DNA from: a virus
Strand: one strand, 5' to 3'
Virus record (IMG/VR): IMGVR_UViG_3300025012_000146
Coordinates: 1-47,020 of that record
Length of the DNA: 47,020 nucleotides
Under the pieces are notes generated by a model, which did no database searches, was not told the origin of the DNA, and saw only the letters and a list, made by a program, of their open reading frames with translations. Of the stretch, positions 9,134 through 17,704 are shown one piece after another (the first letter of the stretch is position 1; each line of letters opens with the position of its first letter). Made by a program: the position numbers and the translations under genes.

Positions 9134-9688
9134 TCACACCCCCGGCACCCTCATCCCAAGCCCATGCGACTGCATCTCTCCAAGACTGCCCCACTTTTCC
9201 CCCTGCCCTTGCTCCTCATCGAAAAATCCGAAATTATACAGCACCGCCAACTTTCCCAGCGTGCCAACGGTATCTCCAAGCAAATTCATATTGTACGCAT
9301 CAACATCCTCTTTGCCCGCCTCATACTGATTCTTCATGCCGATATAATCCAGCACGCTCTGCCGTTTCATCCCGGCCAGTTCCGGCTCGATCCCAGCCAA
9401 CCCCCGCGCACCTTCGTAATTCGCCCCGGCAATCCCGCTCAGCACCGCCCCGGGCGGCAACCGGTTCGCCGCCCCGTACTGCTTCACCTGGCCCGCCATC
9501 CTGTCCGTTTGCGCTCCGATATTCTCCCTCGCCCGCCCACGCAATCGCCCAAGCATGCTGTCCGATAAAACAATGTCATCCCGGTACTGATCCGGGTTCA
9601 CCATCGTGTTCTTTCGTCTGCCCGTCAAATAATTGAACGCTCCCAAACCCGCGCCAATACCCAACTGAGCTAATAATGATAATGCCAT
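9134..9688 (-). CDS. Small glycine/alanine-rich internal virion protein
   Basis: The 184-residue protein begins with a hydrophobic glycine-rich stretch (ALSLLAQLGIGAGLGAFNYLTG), followed by an Arg/Gln/Ala-rich helical body. Another glycine/hydrophobic patch lies near 135-155. This profile resembles small membrane-interacting ejection proteins (T7 gp14 type) and is consistent with its place just upstream of the coiled-coil and giant ejection proteins. The start at 9688 has a GAGG element about 10 nt upstream. A terminator hairpin and a dispersed CACCAAGG repeat precede it, so it may begin a separate transcript. Family membership is not shown by any motif. Confidence 0.65.
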   Translation of the reverse strand: MALSLLAQLGIGAGLGAFNYLTGRRKNTMVNPDQYRDDIVLSDSMLGRLRGRARENIGAQTDRMAGQVKQYGAANRLPPGAVLSGIAGANYEGARGLAGIEPELAGMKRQSVLDYIGMKNQYEAGKEDVDAYNMNLLGDTVGTLGKLAVLYNFGFFDEEQGQGEKWGSLGEMQSHGLGMRVPGV

Positions 9689-9696
9689 TTTCTTGA

Positions 9697-9722
9697 TCCT
9701 CTTAATGCCTTGGTGGCTGAAT
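9697..9722. repeat. Dispersed intergenic repeat, short copy
   Basis: Minus strand CAATTCAGCCACCAAGGC matches the start of the longer copies at 24453-24490 and 27025-27063. All three lie between minus-strand genes. This copy sits in the leader of the 184-aa gene. Confidence 0.7.
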
Positions 9723-9728
9723 TGAAAC

Positions 9729-9772
9729 TAAAAAACAATAAGGGCAAGCCATTCCTCACAACTTGCCCTTAT
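9729..9772 (-). terminator. Intrinsic terminator
   Basis: ATAAGGGCAAG (9738-9748) and CTTGCCCTTAT (9762-9772) form an 11-bp perfect stem. On the minus strand it is followed by TTGTTTTTTAG. It lies between the one-TM gene (stop at 9802) and the 184-aa ejection gene (start 9688). Confidence 0.85.
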
Positions 9773-9801
9773 CTCTGGCCTGATGGGAGTAGGGCCATGA
9801 G

Positions 9802-10083
9802 CTATTCTTTCTTCTCTCTCTTGTCAAAAATCAAGTTCTTCAAAGCTCCGCCCGCTTCGTTGATTTCCTTGACGATCTCTTCGGCTTCTTCTTTGGTCAG
9901 TCTATTATCTTCAAGAGCCTTCTTCACCGCCCGCGGCACATCGCTCATCTCCTTCAAAACCACCCCTATGTTATCAGATAGATAGCCGATCCCATTCTTG
10001 ATCTTTACCAGGAAACCACCGGCAACGATCATCAATACACCAATGATCGCCGTTACCAAAAACGCAATTTGTTCCGTGGACAT
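9802..10083 (-). CDS. Single-TM membrane protein (holin candidate)
   Basis: The 93-residue protein has one hydrophobic segment at residues 5-27 (IAFLVTAIIGVLMIVAGGFLV), then an amphipathic, charged cytoplasmic-type tail (NRLTKEEAEEIVKEINEAGG). It is the last of four consecutive small membrane-protein genes (11163 to 9802) and ends just before a terminator. Small size, one TM and a charged tail fit a holin or other lysis factor, but no holin family signature is recognised. Its presence in the middle of the structural block rather than beside an endolysin makes the call tentative. Confidence 0.65.
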   Translation of the reverse strand: MSTEQIAFLVTAIIGVLMIVAGGFLVKIKNGIGYLSDNIGVVLKEMSDVPRAVKKALEDNRLTKEEAEEIVKEINEAGGALKNLIFDKREKKE

Positions 10084-10091
10084 ATTTCACC

Positions 10092-10493
10092 TCATTTGGT
10101 TTTTGATGAAAACAATAATTGAATTATTTTTTTGATCCATGACCAAACCTTGTAAAAAATTCCTTCACTGCCCTGGTGCTGCGGCCCACTCTTGGCCGCC
10201 GCGTGAACAACTCCGGCTCCGAATAAACCCCCGAAAACTTTCTCCGCAACTTCACATATTTCCCCAGCCGGCGGATAAATAATCTTTACCACCGCTGTAA
10301 TCCCGTAGCCAATTAATCCCAACGTGCGCTTGAATCCATCGCGATAATAAAATGGCACACTCACATTCATCTGCTGATCGGGCAATGTCCCTTTCACATA
10401 ACCTATAGTCGCCACCTTCGCTTTCTGATAGCGGATCTGCGATCTGATTTTCAATGCCTCCCCTTTCACCGCCAATGTTTCTTTTATGCTCAT
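10092..10493 (-). CDS. Membrane-associated 133-aa protein
   Basis: The basic N-terminal 50 residues are followed by a hydrophobic stretch at about 57-75 (TLGLIGYGITAVVKIIYP), a second Gly/Ala/Val-rich stretch at about 85-100, and a basic amphipathic tail (VWSWIKKIIQLLFSSKTK). The start overlaps the stop of the preceding gene (10490) by 4 nt, so translation is probably coupled. The family is unknown. The neighbourhood of four small membrane proteins suggests lysis or DNA entry across the inner membrane. Confidence 0.6.
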   Translation of the reverse strand: MSIKETLAVKGEALKIRSQIRYQKAKVATIGYVKGTLPDQQMNVSVPFYYRDGFKRTLGLIGYGITAVVKIIYPPAGEICEVAEKVFGGLFGAGVVHAAAKSGPQHQGSEGIFYKVWSWIKKIIQLLFSSKTK

Positions 10494-10867
10494 TTGTCGA
10501 ATCCTAACAAGTCATCCAAAAACTTTCCTAGGGATGGAAAATTTACCGTCTCATCCAATCTGTACCAAAACTCCACCTGGTGCGTGTAAAAATAGTCCCA
10601 GACAAACTTGGACAATATCACCACAGCGATCATCAGCAAAACCTTTCGCCCGCTCCACCTGAACCTCAATCCCATAATCCCCACACCGATCAAAGCCAAC
10701 CTGTCCAAATGCTTCACTAGGTGCCAAATATCCCGCAATGCTGCCATGCCCTTGTGGTGATCGATATTGTCCATGATCCCGTTCAAAGCTCCCGTTAAAA
10801 GAATCATGGTCAGGAATATCCAAAAAAACTTGTCCTTTTCCCGTATCCACCTGTATCTCACTTCCAT
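10490..10867 (-). CDS. Three-TM membrane protein
   Basis: Of 125 residues, hydrophobic segments lie at about 12-32 (FFWIFLTMILLTGALNGIM), 56-70 (LALIGVGIMGLRF) and 73-92 (KVLLMIAVVILSKFVWDYFY), giving a small polytopic inner-membrane protein. Start and upstream stop overlap at 10867. Topology is holin-like (class I holins have three TMs), so this is the best holin candidate of the cluster on topology alone. No endolysin gene is recognised nearby. Confidence 0.65.
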   Translation of the reverse strand: MEVRYRWIREKDKFFWIFLTMILLTGALNGIMDNIDHHKGMAALRDIWHLVKHLDRLALIGVGIMGLRFRWSGRKVLLMIAVVILSKFVWDYFYTHQVEFWYRLDETVNFPSLGKFLDDLLGFDK

Positions 10868-11163
10868 CAGGCCGCCTCCATTTTCTGCAGCCTGCTGTCT
10901 ATTTCTTTTATTTTATCCAGAATTTCCTCGAATGTCTTTTTAAACCAGCTATCCCTCTCTTCCTGCGTCGCCCTGTCTTTTTCCAGTTCCCCCAGTCTCC
11001 TGGAATAGTCCTGCAATTTTTTATCGTGATAATTCGCAAGCTGCTTAACTAATCTTAAATCCGAACACGGCGCATCGTGATGCTTTTGCCGCGATCTCAC
11101 TATAAGGTTGATCACGGCTACAATGAAACCGCCTATAATAGCATAAGCAACTGTTTCGATCAT
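10867..11163 (-). CDS. N-anchored coiled-coil membrane protein
   Basis: Residues 5-22 (VAYAIIGGFIVAVINLIV) form a single N-terminal TM, followed by a basic stop-transfer patch and a long coiled coil to the end (DKKLQDYSRRLGELEKDRATQEERD, DKIKEIDSRLQKMEAA). This layout resembles inner-membrane spanins or other periplasm-spanning rods, but also structural membrane proteins. It is the first gene of the four-gene membrane block and is translationally coupled to the next. Confidence 0.6.
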   Translation of the reverse strand: MIETVAYAIIGGFIVAVINLIVRSRQKHHDAPCSDLRLVKQLANYHDKKLQDYSRRLGELEKDRATQEERDSWFKKTFEEILDKIKEIDSRLQKMEAA

Positions 11164-11212
11164 GCATTCTCCAGTGCTAAATCTTGAATCGTTAATCGTA
11201 AATACTATTTTA

Positions 11213-12457
11213 TCAATTATCAGTTATGTAAAGTACGTTGATGCCAAAATATCCAATATCCGCCAACGCCGTCAAATCCGCCCAATTACCATCCGCTCCG
11301 CGAAATTGCAGCAAAATATTGCTGCTCGAAAGCAATGGCTCAACAAAAATCAACGAATCGCATGTATTATAACTCATCGAAGAAAAAGCCATCACCACGT
11401 CTCCAAGCTTGATCTCAAGCTCACTCCCATTTGCCGATAATGAGTAATTGGCATTGCTGTCCCCCTTGCCCAATGACACAATACCAATCGCATCCCCGTT
11501 TTGTTTATTAGTCAAAAGAACATTAATGCTATCCGGCCCTGTTGCATCATCAATCTCCACCTTGCTATGCCGCACCGTACGCGCCAATCCTCCATCAAAG
11601 CGCAGACGCGATGCCAACCCGCTTAACGTATGATTGCCCGCCTCCGTATCGATAAACTGCATGTGATCGCCTGTCTTGCCGATGGTCGTTGAACTATTTT
11701 CTATTTCAAAATCCCCCGTTGTCCGTAATCCCGCCAATGCCTGTAATTGTCCTGTTGATCCGTCAATCTTCACTACATCAGTGGTCACACCGCCTACCTT
11801 TGCTTGGAAAATGATGTCTTTATTAGGCAATGTGCTGGCAATATAAGTTACTCCATTCGTTACGTACCACGTCGAACGCGATGTGTCATTCCAAATGATC
11901 GTATACCCATCGCCGTTCGTTTCCCCGGCCCATACCGGCTCGCTGAAAATAACCCGGTCACACCCCGCATTGATCACCAAATCTCCCTCACTCCAAAAAC
12001 CGAAATATCCCGCACTATTTTTACCAATCTGAATGAACGAGCTATAGCCTCCGGGCACCGCCTCCGAATCTGCCCACAAAAAGAGTGCATGTGTCGTTTT
12101 GTTGTAGAATATCGCCGCTTGGTCATTTGCCGCCAACACGATGATCGTATCGATCACCGTCGTATCAGCCGTCATCTTGACAAAATCACTGTCCCCCTCT
12201 ACGATCTGCGTTAAATTCGATACGTAATTATTGATGATCCGCATCAATGCCGCCGACTGCTCCGTCGTCAATCCTCCGCTCAAACTGTTCAGCAGCTCGT
12301 CATAATGCCGGAAAATCCGCTCAAGATTCGCCGGCGTAACGTCCTTCTGATTGATGATCTTATTCGGCCGCTTCTTCGTCTCCGCATCAACATCCATCCA
12401 AATCAAGCCGACAATCAGAACCGAAATGATGAATCTATATGTTTTACCGAATTTCAT
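11213..12457 (-). CDS. Secreted tail-fibre-like protein (414 aa)
   Basis: The N-terminus MKFGKTYRFIISVLIVGLIWMDVDA is a signal peptide or signal anchor. Residues 30-80 are polar and helical (ANLERIFRHYDELLNSLSGG). The rest consists of short beta-rich units separated by Gly/Asn/Asp turns (KNSAGYFGFWSEGDLVINAG, RTTGDFEIENSSTTIG), as in trimeric phage fibres that end free in solution. It follows the nozzle-like protein and precedes the membrane block. The simple repeat at 12464-12506 lies in its leader. It shares style, not obvious sequence identity, with the 221-aa and 1105-aa secreted proteins at the other end of the late region. Confidence 0.7.
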   Translation of the reverse strand: MKFGKTYRFIISVLIVGLIWMDVDAETKKRPNKIINQKDVTPANLERIFRHYDELLNSLSGGLTTEQSAALMRIINNYVSNLTQIVEGDSDFVKMTADTTVIDTIIVLAANDQAAIFYNKTTHALFLWADSEAVPGGYSSFIQIGKNSAGYFGFWSEGDLVINAGCDRVIFSEPVWAGETNGDGYTIIWNDTSRSTWYVTNGVTYIASTLPNKDIIFQAKVGGVTTDVVKIDGSTGQLQALAGLRTTGDFEIENSSTTIGKTGDHMQFIDTEAGNHTLSGLASRLRFDGGLARTVRHSKVEIDDATGPDSINVLLTNKQNGDAIGIVSLGKGDSNANYSLSANGSELEIKLGDVVMAFSSMSYNTCDSLIFVEPLLSSSNILLQFRGADGNWADLTALADIGYFGINVLYITDN

Positions 12458-12463
12458 TTCACT

Positions 12464-12506
12464 CCTAACTCTTCACTCTTAACTCTTAACTCTTCACTCT
12501 TCACTC
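12464..12506. repeat. Simple repeat of CTTCACT/CTTAACT units
   Basis: The same degenerate heptamer family as 9096-9132 fills the gap between the 414-aa gene start and the nozzle-like gene stop. Confidence 0.8.
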
Positions 12507-12508
12507 CC

Positions 12509-14719
12509 TCACCACACATCAATATAAACCTGCAACCCTCTCACCTTCATGTCCATGCTCCCACTCGCCAGATAAGACTCGAATGTTATCTCCGCCTCTC
12601 TGAAAAAATAATCCGGATACATCTGCGTCACCGTGTAATGCGTCGTGTCTGGCGTAATGATCCTGCTGTAGGAACGACTCTGGGTTTCATCGGCAATCCG
12701 TACTCTTATTTGCCCGTTGGTCATCCCTTGCGCCTGTATGGCGATCTCATCTATCTTTTTCAGCCGCCTCGGGTCGCCAATATTCAGCAACGACGTCGTA
12801 ACACTCCACTCGATCTCTTCACCAAAAACGCTTTCGTCATGGTTGAACGTCACCACCCTGTCAAACGCGCACAGCAACAGTCGTCCATCAATATCATAAA
12901 TCGCAAACGTGGGATCATACTCCGTCTCCCTCTGGTACCACTCGTTTCGCTCCGGGTGATAAACCAGGATCAATCCACCCAATACCAGCAACAACTCTCT
13001 ATTAGCTTTATCCCAGCCGAAAAAACTCTGCCCGTTCACCGAATCCTGGTAAGCCTGCTGCATTAACTCGGCGCTCATCAGCTTTTCCAATCCCGCATCG
13101 CGGTACATCAGCACGTCCTCCCGGTCCATAAAATAAAGCACGTTGTCGATTACGATAAATCCGTTGCTCGCATACAATCCCCGCCGCGCAAAACCGATGT
13201 CCTGATAATACGCCCCAGCACTGAAATTGCCCTGGCTCATCGAATTCCGCTTCAGGATCACCAGTCGGTCATCCCTCTTGGCAATCGCCCGGTTCTGATC
13301 GGCGTCGCCCACTTCTGTTTGAATGATATTCAGATTCGGAAAAACATCGAATTGATTCGTCGGCGAATAGCGGATCACGTCATCCTCGCCCTCCTCCGCA
13401 CTCACGATGTACGCCCGGTCGCCAATCACCACGTGCTGCGTATAATCCGCATCAATGTCCGCCGTCCCCGCGGCGATCTCCGTGTACTCATAAAAATCAG
13501 TGCCCGCCGTAAGGTCCACTCCAACCCAACTGCTGTACACTCCTGCAGAATAGGTCCAGGTCCGTTTAATGGTAAAATCCACTGCTTTGCTCGAAGCTGA
13601 AAGTCCCAATGGCGTCGCTACATCCTTATCAAAATGAATTCTCGATATCCGCCCGTACACAGGTTCATAAAAAATTGTATCAATTGTCGCATCGGTAACA
13701 CTTCCGGTGCTGCTTCGCAAATCCAAAACAACGCCTTCGCTCAAATATCCGTCTTGAGCAAAAGCGTTTTGTCCTACTTCGTTGCCAATTTGCATCCTGT
13801 TCAGGAAAAAGCCATTCCACCACGTACAATATTCATGCGTATAGGTTATATCCGTCAATTCGGAGCTCGTCGGCAAGGTTTCTACGACGCTCCAGACAGA
13901 ACTCACACTATCCGGACTTTGGCTCGCACTACCAGATACCGCAAAACCGATGCTTGTCAATCGAGATAAATTCACGCTATCCCCGGCCACCTCTATTTTC
14001 AGCCCAGCCTTGCCGTAATAACCCGCATCCATTGTGAAAGTGCTATCACTTAAAAGGGTATACTGTCCATCATCGAAAATCGCAAACAACTTGAAATGAT
14101 AATATTGATAATTATCGTCCGAATCGATGTCCAGCGCCGTCACAGTATCCGAAAGTGAGATTGCTAAACTATCTTGCACCACCGCCGCCCGCGTCAAATA
14201 CCAACCCGTGTAATTCAAATCGTCCGCTCCGGTTTCCTCGAACAACTCCCGGTCCATGTACTCATACCGCATCGGCTCGCTCGCCCCCGAGATCCTCACA
14301 ATCGAATTATGCACATCGAACCGCACCGTATCGCCATCGGCAATCGTTACCCCCAACGGCAACTCCAGCGTATCGTGCGCCTGACTCACATAAGTCGTCC
14401 CGCTCCAATTCACCCGCACCAGGGACACACTGTCCTGCAGCAATAGAAACCGGCTTGCATCCGTGTCATCGGTCACCTCCACCCCGGCCCTCAGCTCGCC
14501 AAATCCTGTACATACATTGCGGTACCCCTTCACAGTCTGCCACTCGCCCTTCTTCACTTGCCGCAGATTCTTCACCCACTGGTGACGGTACCCGCCCAAT
14601 TCCGTCTCCACCACGTCCGACAGCATGCCTCCCGGCTTGATATCCAGACGAATCATCTGCCCGCCAAACACAATCGTGACGCAAAATAAAAGCACGGCTA
14701 TTTTTATCGAATTCTTCAA
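12509..14719 (-). CDS. Tail nozzle-like protein with signal peptide
   Basis: The open frame extends upstream to 14854, but I place the start at a TTG at 14719, one base after the preceding stop and behind a GGAAAGG element. This gives KNSIKIAVLLFCVTIVFGG then QMIRLDIKPGG, a signal peptide with Gln at +1. The roughly 735-residue product has the pattern of phage nozzle or stabilisation proteins (T7 gp12, P22 gp10 type): an early GG..TG-like segment, repeated DD.RLVILKR, GFIVIDNVLYFMDRE and NEWYQRETEYDP blades, and a C-terminal beta domain ending IDVW. It follows four adaptor-like genes, where a nozzle gene is expected. A Sec signal on a cytoplasmically assembled nozzle is unexpected. Confidence 0.75.
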   Translation of the reverse strand: MKNSIKIAVLLFCVTIVFGGQMIRLDIKPGGMLSDVVETELGGYRHQWVKNLRQVKKGEWQTVKGYRNVCTGFGELRAGVEVTDDTDASRFLLLQDSVSLVRVNWSGTTYVSQAHDTLELPLGVTIADGDTVRFDVHNSIVRISGASEPMRYEYMDRELFEETGADDLNYTGWYLTRAAVVQDSLAISLSDTVTALDIDSDDNYQYYHFKLFAIFDDGQYTLLSDSTFTMDAGYYGKAGLKIEVAGDSVNLSRLTSIGFAVSGSASQSPDSVSSVWSVVETLPTSSELTDITYTHEYCTWWNGFFLNRMQIGNEVGQNAFAQDGYLSEGVVLDLRSSTGSVTDATIDTIFYEPVYGRISRIHFDKDVATPLGLSASSKAVDFTIKRTWTYSAGVYSSWVGVDLTAGTDFYEYTEIAAGTADIDADYTQHVVIGDRAYIVSAEEGEDDVIRYSPTNQFDVFPNLNIIQTEVGDADQNRAIAKRDDRLVILKRNSMSQGNFSAGAYYQDIGFARRGLYASNGFIVIDNVLYFMDREDVLMYRDAGLEKLMSAELMQQAYQDSVNGQSFFGWDKANRELLLVLGGLILVYHPERNEWYQRETEYDPTFAIYDIDGRLLLCAFDRVVTFNHDESVFGEEIEWSVTTSLLNIGDPRRLKKIDEIAIQAQGMTNGQIRVRIADETQSRSYSRIITPDTTHYTVTQMYPDYFFREAEITFESYLASGSMDMKVRGLQVYIDVW

Positions 14720-14720
14720 A

Positions 14721-15374
14721 TCACAGCCTTTCCAACAGCTCATATCCTCCCCCGCTCTCATAATCCGCCGATTGCCTGTTAAAAACCGTATTCCGCAAAA
14801 TGCCCTTGATCCGGGTGAATTCCACATAATCCTCTTTGTAGAAATTATATTCATTGCTCAGCTTGATGCAGGTGCCAAATATCAACCCGTCCCACAGATC
14901 CTCGCTCTCCCATTCCGGCACATTGCTCTCCGTATCCGTATCGTAATCGTCATCGTCATCTTCGAGGTCTACCAATAATTTGCCTAGGCTGGTGTAATGC
15001 AGCGTCATGCTGAAATCATCCGGCGCTCCCGGCACGATCAGCTTCTTCGTCGCTCCATCCCCCTCGATGGTGAAACTGTACCGCGTGTCATAATCAAAGC
15101 CCGGCGCCCCTTGAAAGGTATAACTGCCCCGCAGACTGCCTTCCTTTGCAAATAGTTCCAAAAAATCACTCGGCAATATCCAGTAATCCTCATCCGTTTC
15201 GCGGTTATCTTCATCGACAGTATACGTCCGCTGAATGCACTTGCACTCCCGGTTGGCCGCCATGTACACCTTTCGCATCCGCCTGAGCACAGTCTCGTGA
15301 TTGATCTTGGCCAAATTCGCAGACTCCAACCGGTTCAGAATGTCAAAGCATATTCCGTTTATTGCGTTGCTCAT
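14721..15374 (-). CDS. Adaptor-like structural protein (217 aa)
   Basis: The protein begins with a helical region (INGICFDILNRLES, INHETVLRRMRKVYMAANRE), then beta-rich YWILPSDFLELFAKEG and an acidic run (DLEDDDDDYDTDTE) near 140, and ends with a helix that contacts the next gene. The ILPSDFLEL block is like the WPADFIRFKDLWL block of the 208-aa protein at 17078-17704. Both have the shape of phage head-tail adaptors. The start overlaps the 283-aa gene stop at 15374. Role inferred: neck adaptor between portal and nozzle. Confidence 0.65.
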   Translation of the reverse strand: MSNAINGICFDILNRLESANLAKINHETVLRRMRKVYMAANRECKCIQRTYTVDEDNRETDEDYWILPSDFLELFAKEGSLRGSYTFQGAPGFDYDTRYSFTIEGDGATKKLIVPGAPDDFSMTLHYTSLGKLLVDLEDDDDDYDTDTESNVPEWESEDLWDGLIFGTCIKLSNEYNFYKEDYVEFTRIKGILRNTVFNRQSADYESGGGYELLERL

Positions 15375-16222
15375 TATTCTTCTGCTTTCATCACAAAATC
15401 GACACCAAGATAAGAATTGATCCGATTGATCAACGCTTCCTCAAGGTTTGTATTCCTGGGAATCTTTTTGGCTTTGGCTAACTCGATCAGCGTTCCGTCT
15501 ACGATCAAATTATGAAACTCGACGGGTATGATCGGCTCGAGTGAATAATACACTTCATCGTCATTATCCAATGTCGTTGCGGGGTTGATCGACGCCACTT
15601 TGCCCGCTCCGTCATAATCGGTGATCAGATGATTGCCGATCAATGTATGCACGCCATCGCTGACCGCATACAAAGCTAAAAAGTAATCATTGTAATAATC
15701 ATCAATCAGGCTGGCGCCGGTATTCAGCGTCACTTCATCAAAGGTAATTGCCTTGATGTCCGTCACCTTGCCGTAAACAATATCCGCAATCCGCTTCCGG
15801 TATTGCAGCCTTACATCAAGTTCATCTATCTCCGCCATCGTCGGATAAACTTGCACATAACGCCCCTCGTCCACGAATAACGGAAAGTCCTCGCTGGCTA
15901 TGAAATCGGGATTGACCCCGATTATTGTCTTATTGGCGACGTCCACCGGTGAGGCTGGTTTGTAATTTCCCGTGTCTTTTTCAAACTCTCTCTCGACGTT
16001 GATCAGCCGCAATGAATCGCCTGGCACTTCCACTTGTGTCCCTATCTGATCGGCTTTCACTGTCGTTTTGATCAAATATTGCTGAAACACCGGCAGCAAT
16101 AACTGGCTTATGCTTTTGTTTGCCATATTCACAAACCGCAGCAACATCAAATCGCCAATATTGTTCTGACCGGTTAGCCCGGAATAGCTCCTGGCTACTG
16201 ACATAATCTCGAAGGCATCCAT
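15374..16222 (-). CDS. Adaptor-like protein, paralogue 2 of a tandem pair
   Basis: I choose the ATG at 16222, with AAGGAG seven bases upstream; the frame extends one codon more with a TTG. The 282-residue product is a close paralogue of the next gene (16238-17071), sharing its first 35 residues almost unchanged (DAFEIMSVARSYSGL, NNIGDLMLLRF) and VPGDSLRLINVERE, ANKTIIGVNPDFIA, DEGRYVQVYPTM and a C-terminal FHNLIVDGTLIELAKAKK. A 53-nt stretch (15900-15952) is identical to 16749-16801. Duplicated neck or tail-completion subunits are inferred; the family is not recognised. Confidence 0.75.
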   Translation of the reverse strand: MDAFEIMSVARSYSGLTGQNNIGDLMLLRFVNMANKSISQLLLPVFQQYLIKTTVKADQIGTQVEVPGDSLRLINVEREFEKDTGNYKPASPVDVANKTIIGVNPDFIASEDFPLFVDEGRYVQVYPTMAEIDELDVRLQYRKRIADIVYGKVTDIKAITFDEVTLNTGASLIDDYYNDYFLALYAVSDGVHTLIGNHLITDYDGAGKVASINPATTLDNDDEVYYSLEPIIPVEFHNLIVDGTLIELAKAKKIPRNTNLEEALINRINSYLGVDFVMKAEE

Positions 16223-16237
16223 CAAAAATCTCCTTAT

Positions 16238-17071
16238 CTATTTGGCTTTTATTACCTGGTTGACGGTCAGAATCGCGTTGATCTTTGCCGCAAAACTATT
16301 TTCCAAGCTGGCATCCTTTTCAATCCTGTTCGATTTCGACAGCTCGATCAGCGTCCCATCCACGATCAGATTGTGGAATTCGTCCGGCAAAATAGGCACT
16401 AATGCGTAAAACACTTCATGTCCGTCCGTCAGATCTGTAACCGGCGATATAGTCGCTACCAATGTCGAGCCTGCATAGTCGGTGATCAAATGCGTCCCGT
16501 GCAAAGCATGCTCCCCCGATGTCACTTTGTACAGCGCAAGGTAATAATCGTTGTAGTAATCATCTGCCAAATTAGCTCCCACATCGAAAGTCACCGTGTT
16601 AGAACCGGCTCCCACATCCTGCACCTTGCCGTAGATCATGTCCGCTATCCGTTTCCTATATTGCAGCCGCACATCCAGGGATGTCATCGTCGGATAAACC
16701 TGCACATAACGCCCTTCATCAACGAATAAGGGAAAATTAACTTTGGCAATGAAATCGGGATTGACCCCGATTATTGTCTTATTGGCGACGTCCACCGGTG
16801 AAGCAGGCTTGAAATTGCTTCCCGCGGCCACCAATTCCCTCTCCACATTAATCAGCCGCAGCGCATCACCAGGAACTTCCACCTGCGTGCCGCTTTGGCT
16901 CAGTTTTATCGTCGTTTTGATGAGATATTGCTGGAATAACGGCAGCAATAGCTGGCTGACACTCTTGTTTGCCATATTCGCAAAACGCAAAAGCATCAGA
17001 TCACCAATGTTATTTTGCCCTTCCAACCCACTATAGCTCCTGGCTACCGACATAATTTCAAACGCATCCAT
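16238..17071 (-). CDS. Adaptor-like protein, paralogue 1 of a tandem pair
   Basis: The 277-residue protein has an AAAGGA element before ATG at 17071. It begins helical (MDAFEIMSVARSYSGLEGQ), followed by VPGDALRLINVERE, NKTIIGVNPDFIA, an RYVQVYPTM strand, YYNDYYLALYKVTSGEHAL and a C-terminal helix. It differs from its paralogue mainly in the middle (residues 145-215) and the last 30 residues. It is transcribed between the 208-aa adaptor and the duplicate. Two non-identical copies may form different rings or a hetero-ring. Confidence 0.75.
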   Translation of the reverse strand: MDAFEIMSVARSYSGLEGQNNIGDLMLLRFANMANKSVSQLLLPLFQQYLIKTTIKLSQSGTQVEVPGDALRLINVERELVAAGSNFKPASPVDVANKTIIGVNPDFIAKVNFPLFVDEGRYVQVYPTMTSLDVRLQYRKRIADMIYGKVQDVGAGSNTVTFDVGANLADDYYNDYYLALYKVTSGEHALHGTHLITDYAGSTLVATISPVTDLTDGHEVFYALVPILPDEFHNLIVDGTLIELSKSNRIEKDASLENSFAAKINAILTVNQVIKAK

Positions 17072-17077
17072 CTCTTT

Positions 17078-17704
17078 TTATCCTTTCACTTCTTTCGGGA
17101 TGAATTTCCCTTCCTCATCCAAATACATGTCCCACATCTGCTTTGCCACCTCCGGCTTGCTGCCTTCGACAATGGCGCTCAGATGCGTCCCATAATAGAC
17201 AACTAAATTCTGCAAATGCGCCCCCAATAAACAATTCTGGCTCTCACTTACGTTCGGCAGCCTTTGAATGTATTGCAACCGAAATCCATTCACCTGCGCC
17301 GCAGTCGGTATCGGCCTCAGCTCGAATCCCAACTCGACATTGAGATCCATTTTTGGATAACTTTGGTTCGGCATCTCATCGATATTCGACACGTCCCGGC
17401 AATCCGCCACCTCCTGCGCCTTGCGTCCGGGATTGCTGTCGATTATCGCGCTGTCGTAAGACAGCCATAAATCCTTGAAGCGGATAAAATCCGCCGGCCA
17501 TTGGTATCGACTTACTCCATCCGCCAAATCCCCGGTAACCGTTTTCAGCGCCTCAGTGATATACTTCGCTGGCATTATGATTAGCAAATGCCTCTGCGCC
17601 GCATTGATCGATGCGACAACCTGAAAGCGAGCCACGTCTTCGTCATTGTTGTCGATCTTGAGCTTTCCCGCGATCTCGGCAACCAATGTGGTATACAGGA
17701 TCAT
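17078..17704 (-). CDS. Adaptor-like protein (208 aa)
   Basis: The start ATG overlaps the preceding stop as ATGA at 17701-17704. The N-terminal helix pair (LVAEIAGKLKIDNNDEDVARFQVVASINAAQRHLL), the WPADFIRFKDLWLSYD block and a helical C-terminus with VVYYGTHLSAIVEGSKPEVAKQMWDMY resemble phage connector or adaptor proteins (gp6 or T7 gp11-like folds). It is the first of four consecutive genes with this style, leading to the nozzle-like gene. Function is inferred from fold style and order. Confidence 0.65.
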   Translation of the reverse strand: MILYTTLVAEIAGKLKIDNNDEDVARFQVVASINAAQRHLLIIMPAKYITEALKTVTGDLADGVSRYQWPADFIRFKDLWLSYDSAIIDSNPGRKAQEVADCRDVSNIDEMPNQSYPKMDLNVELGFELRPIPTAAQVNGFRLQYIQRLPNVSESQNCLLGAHLQNLVVYYGTHLSAIVEGSKPEVAKQMWDMYLDEEGKFIPKEVKG

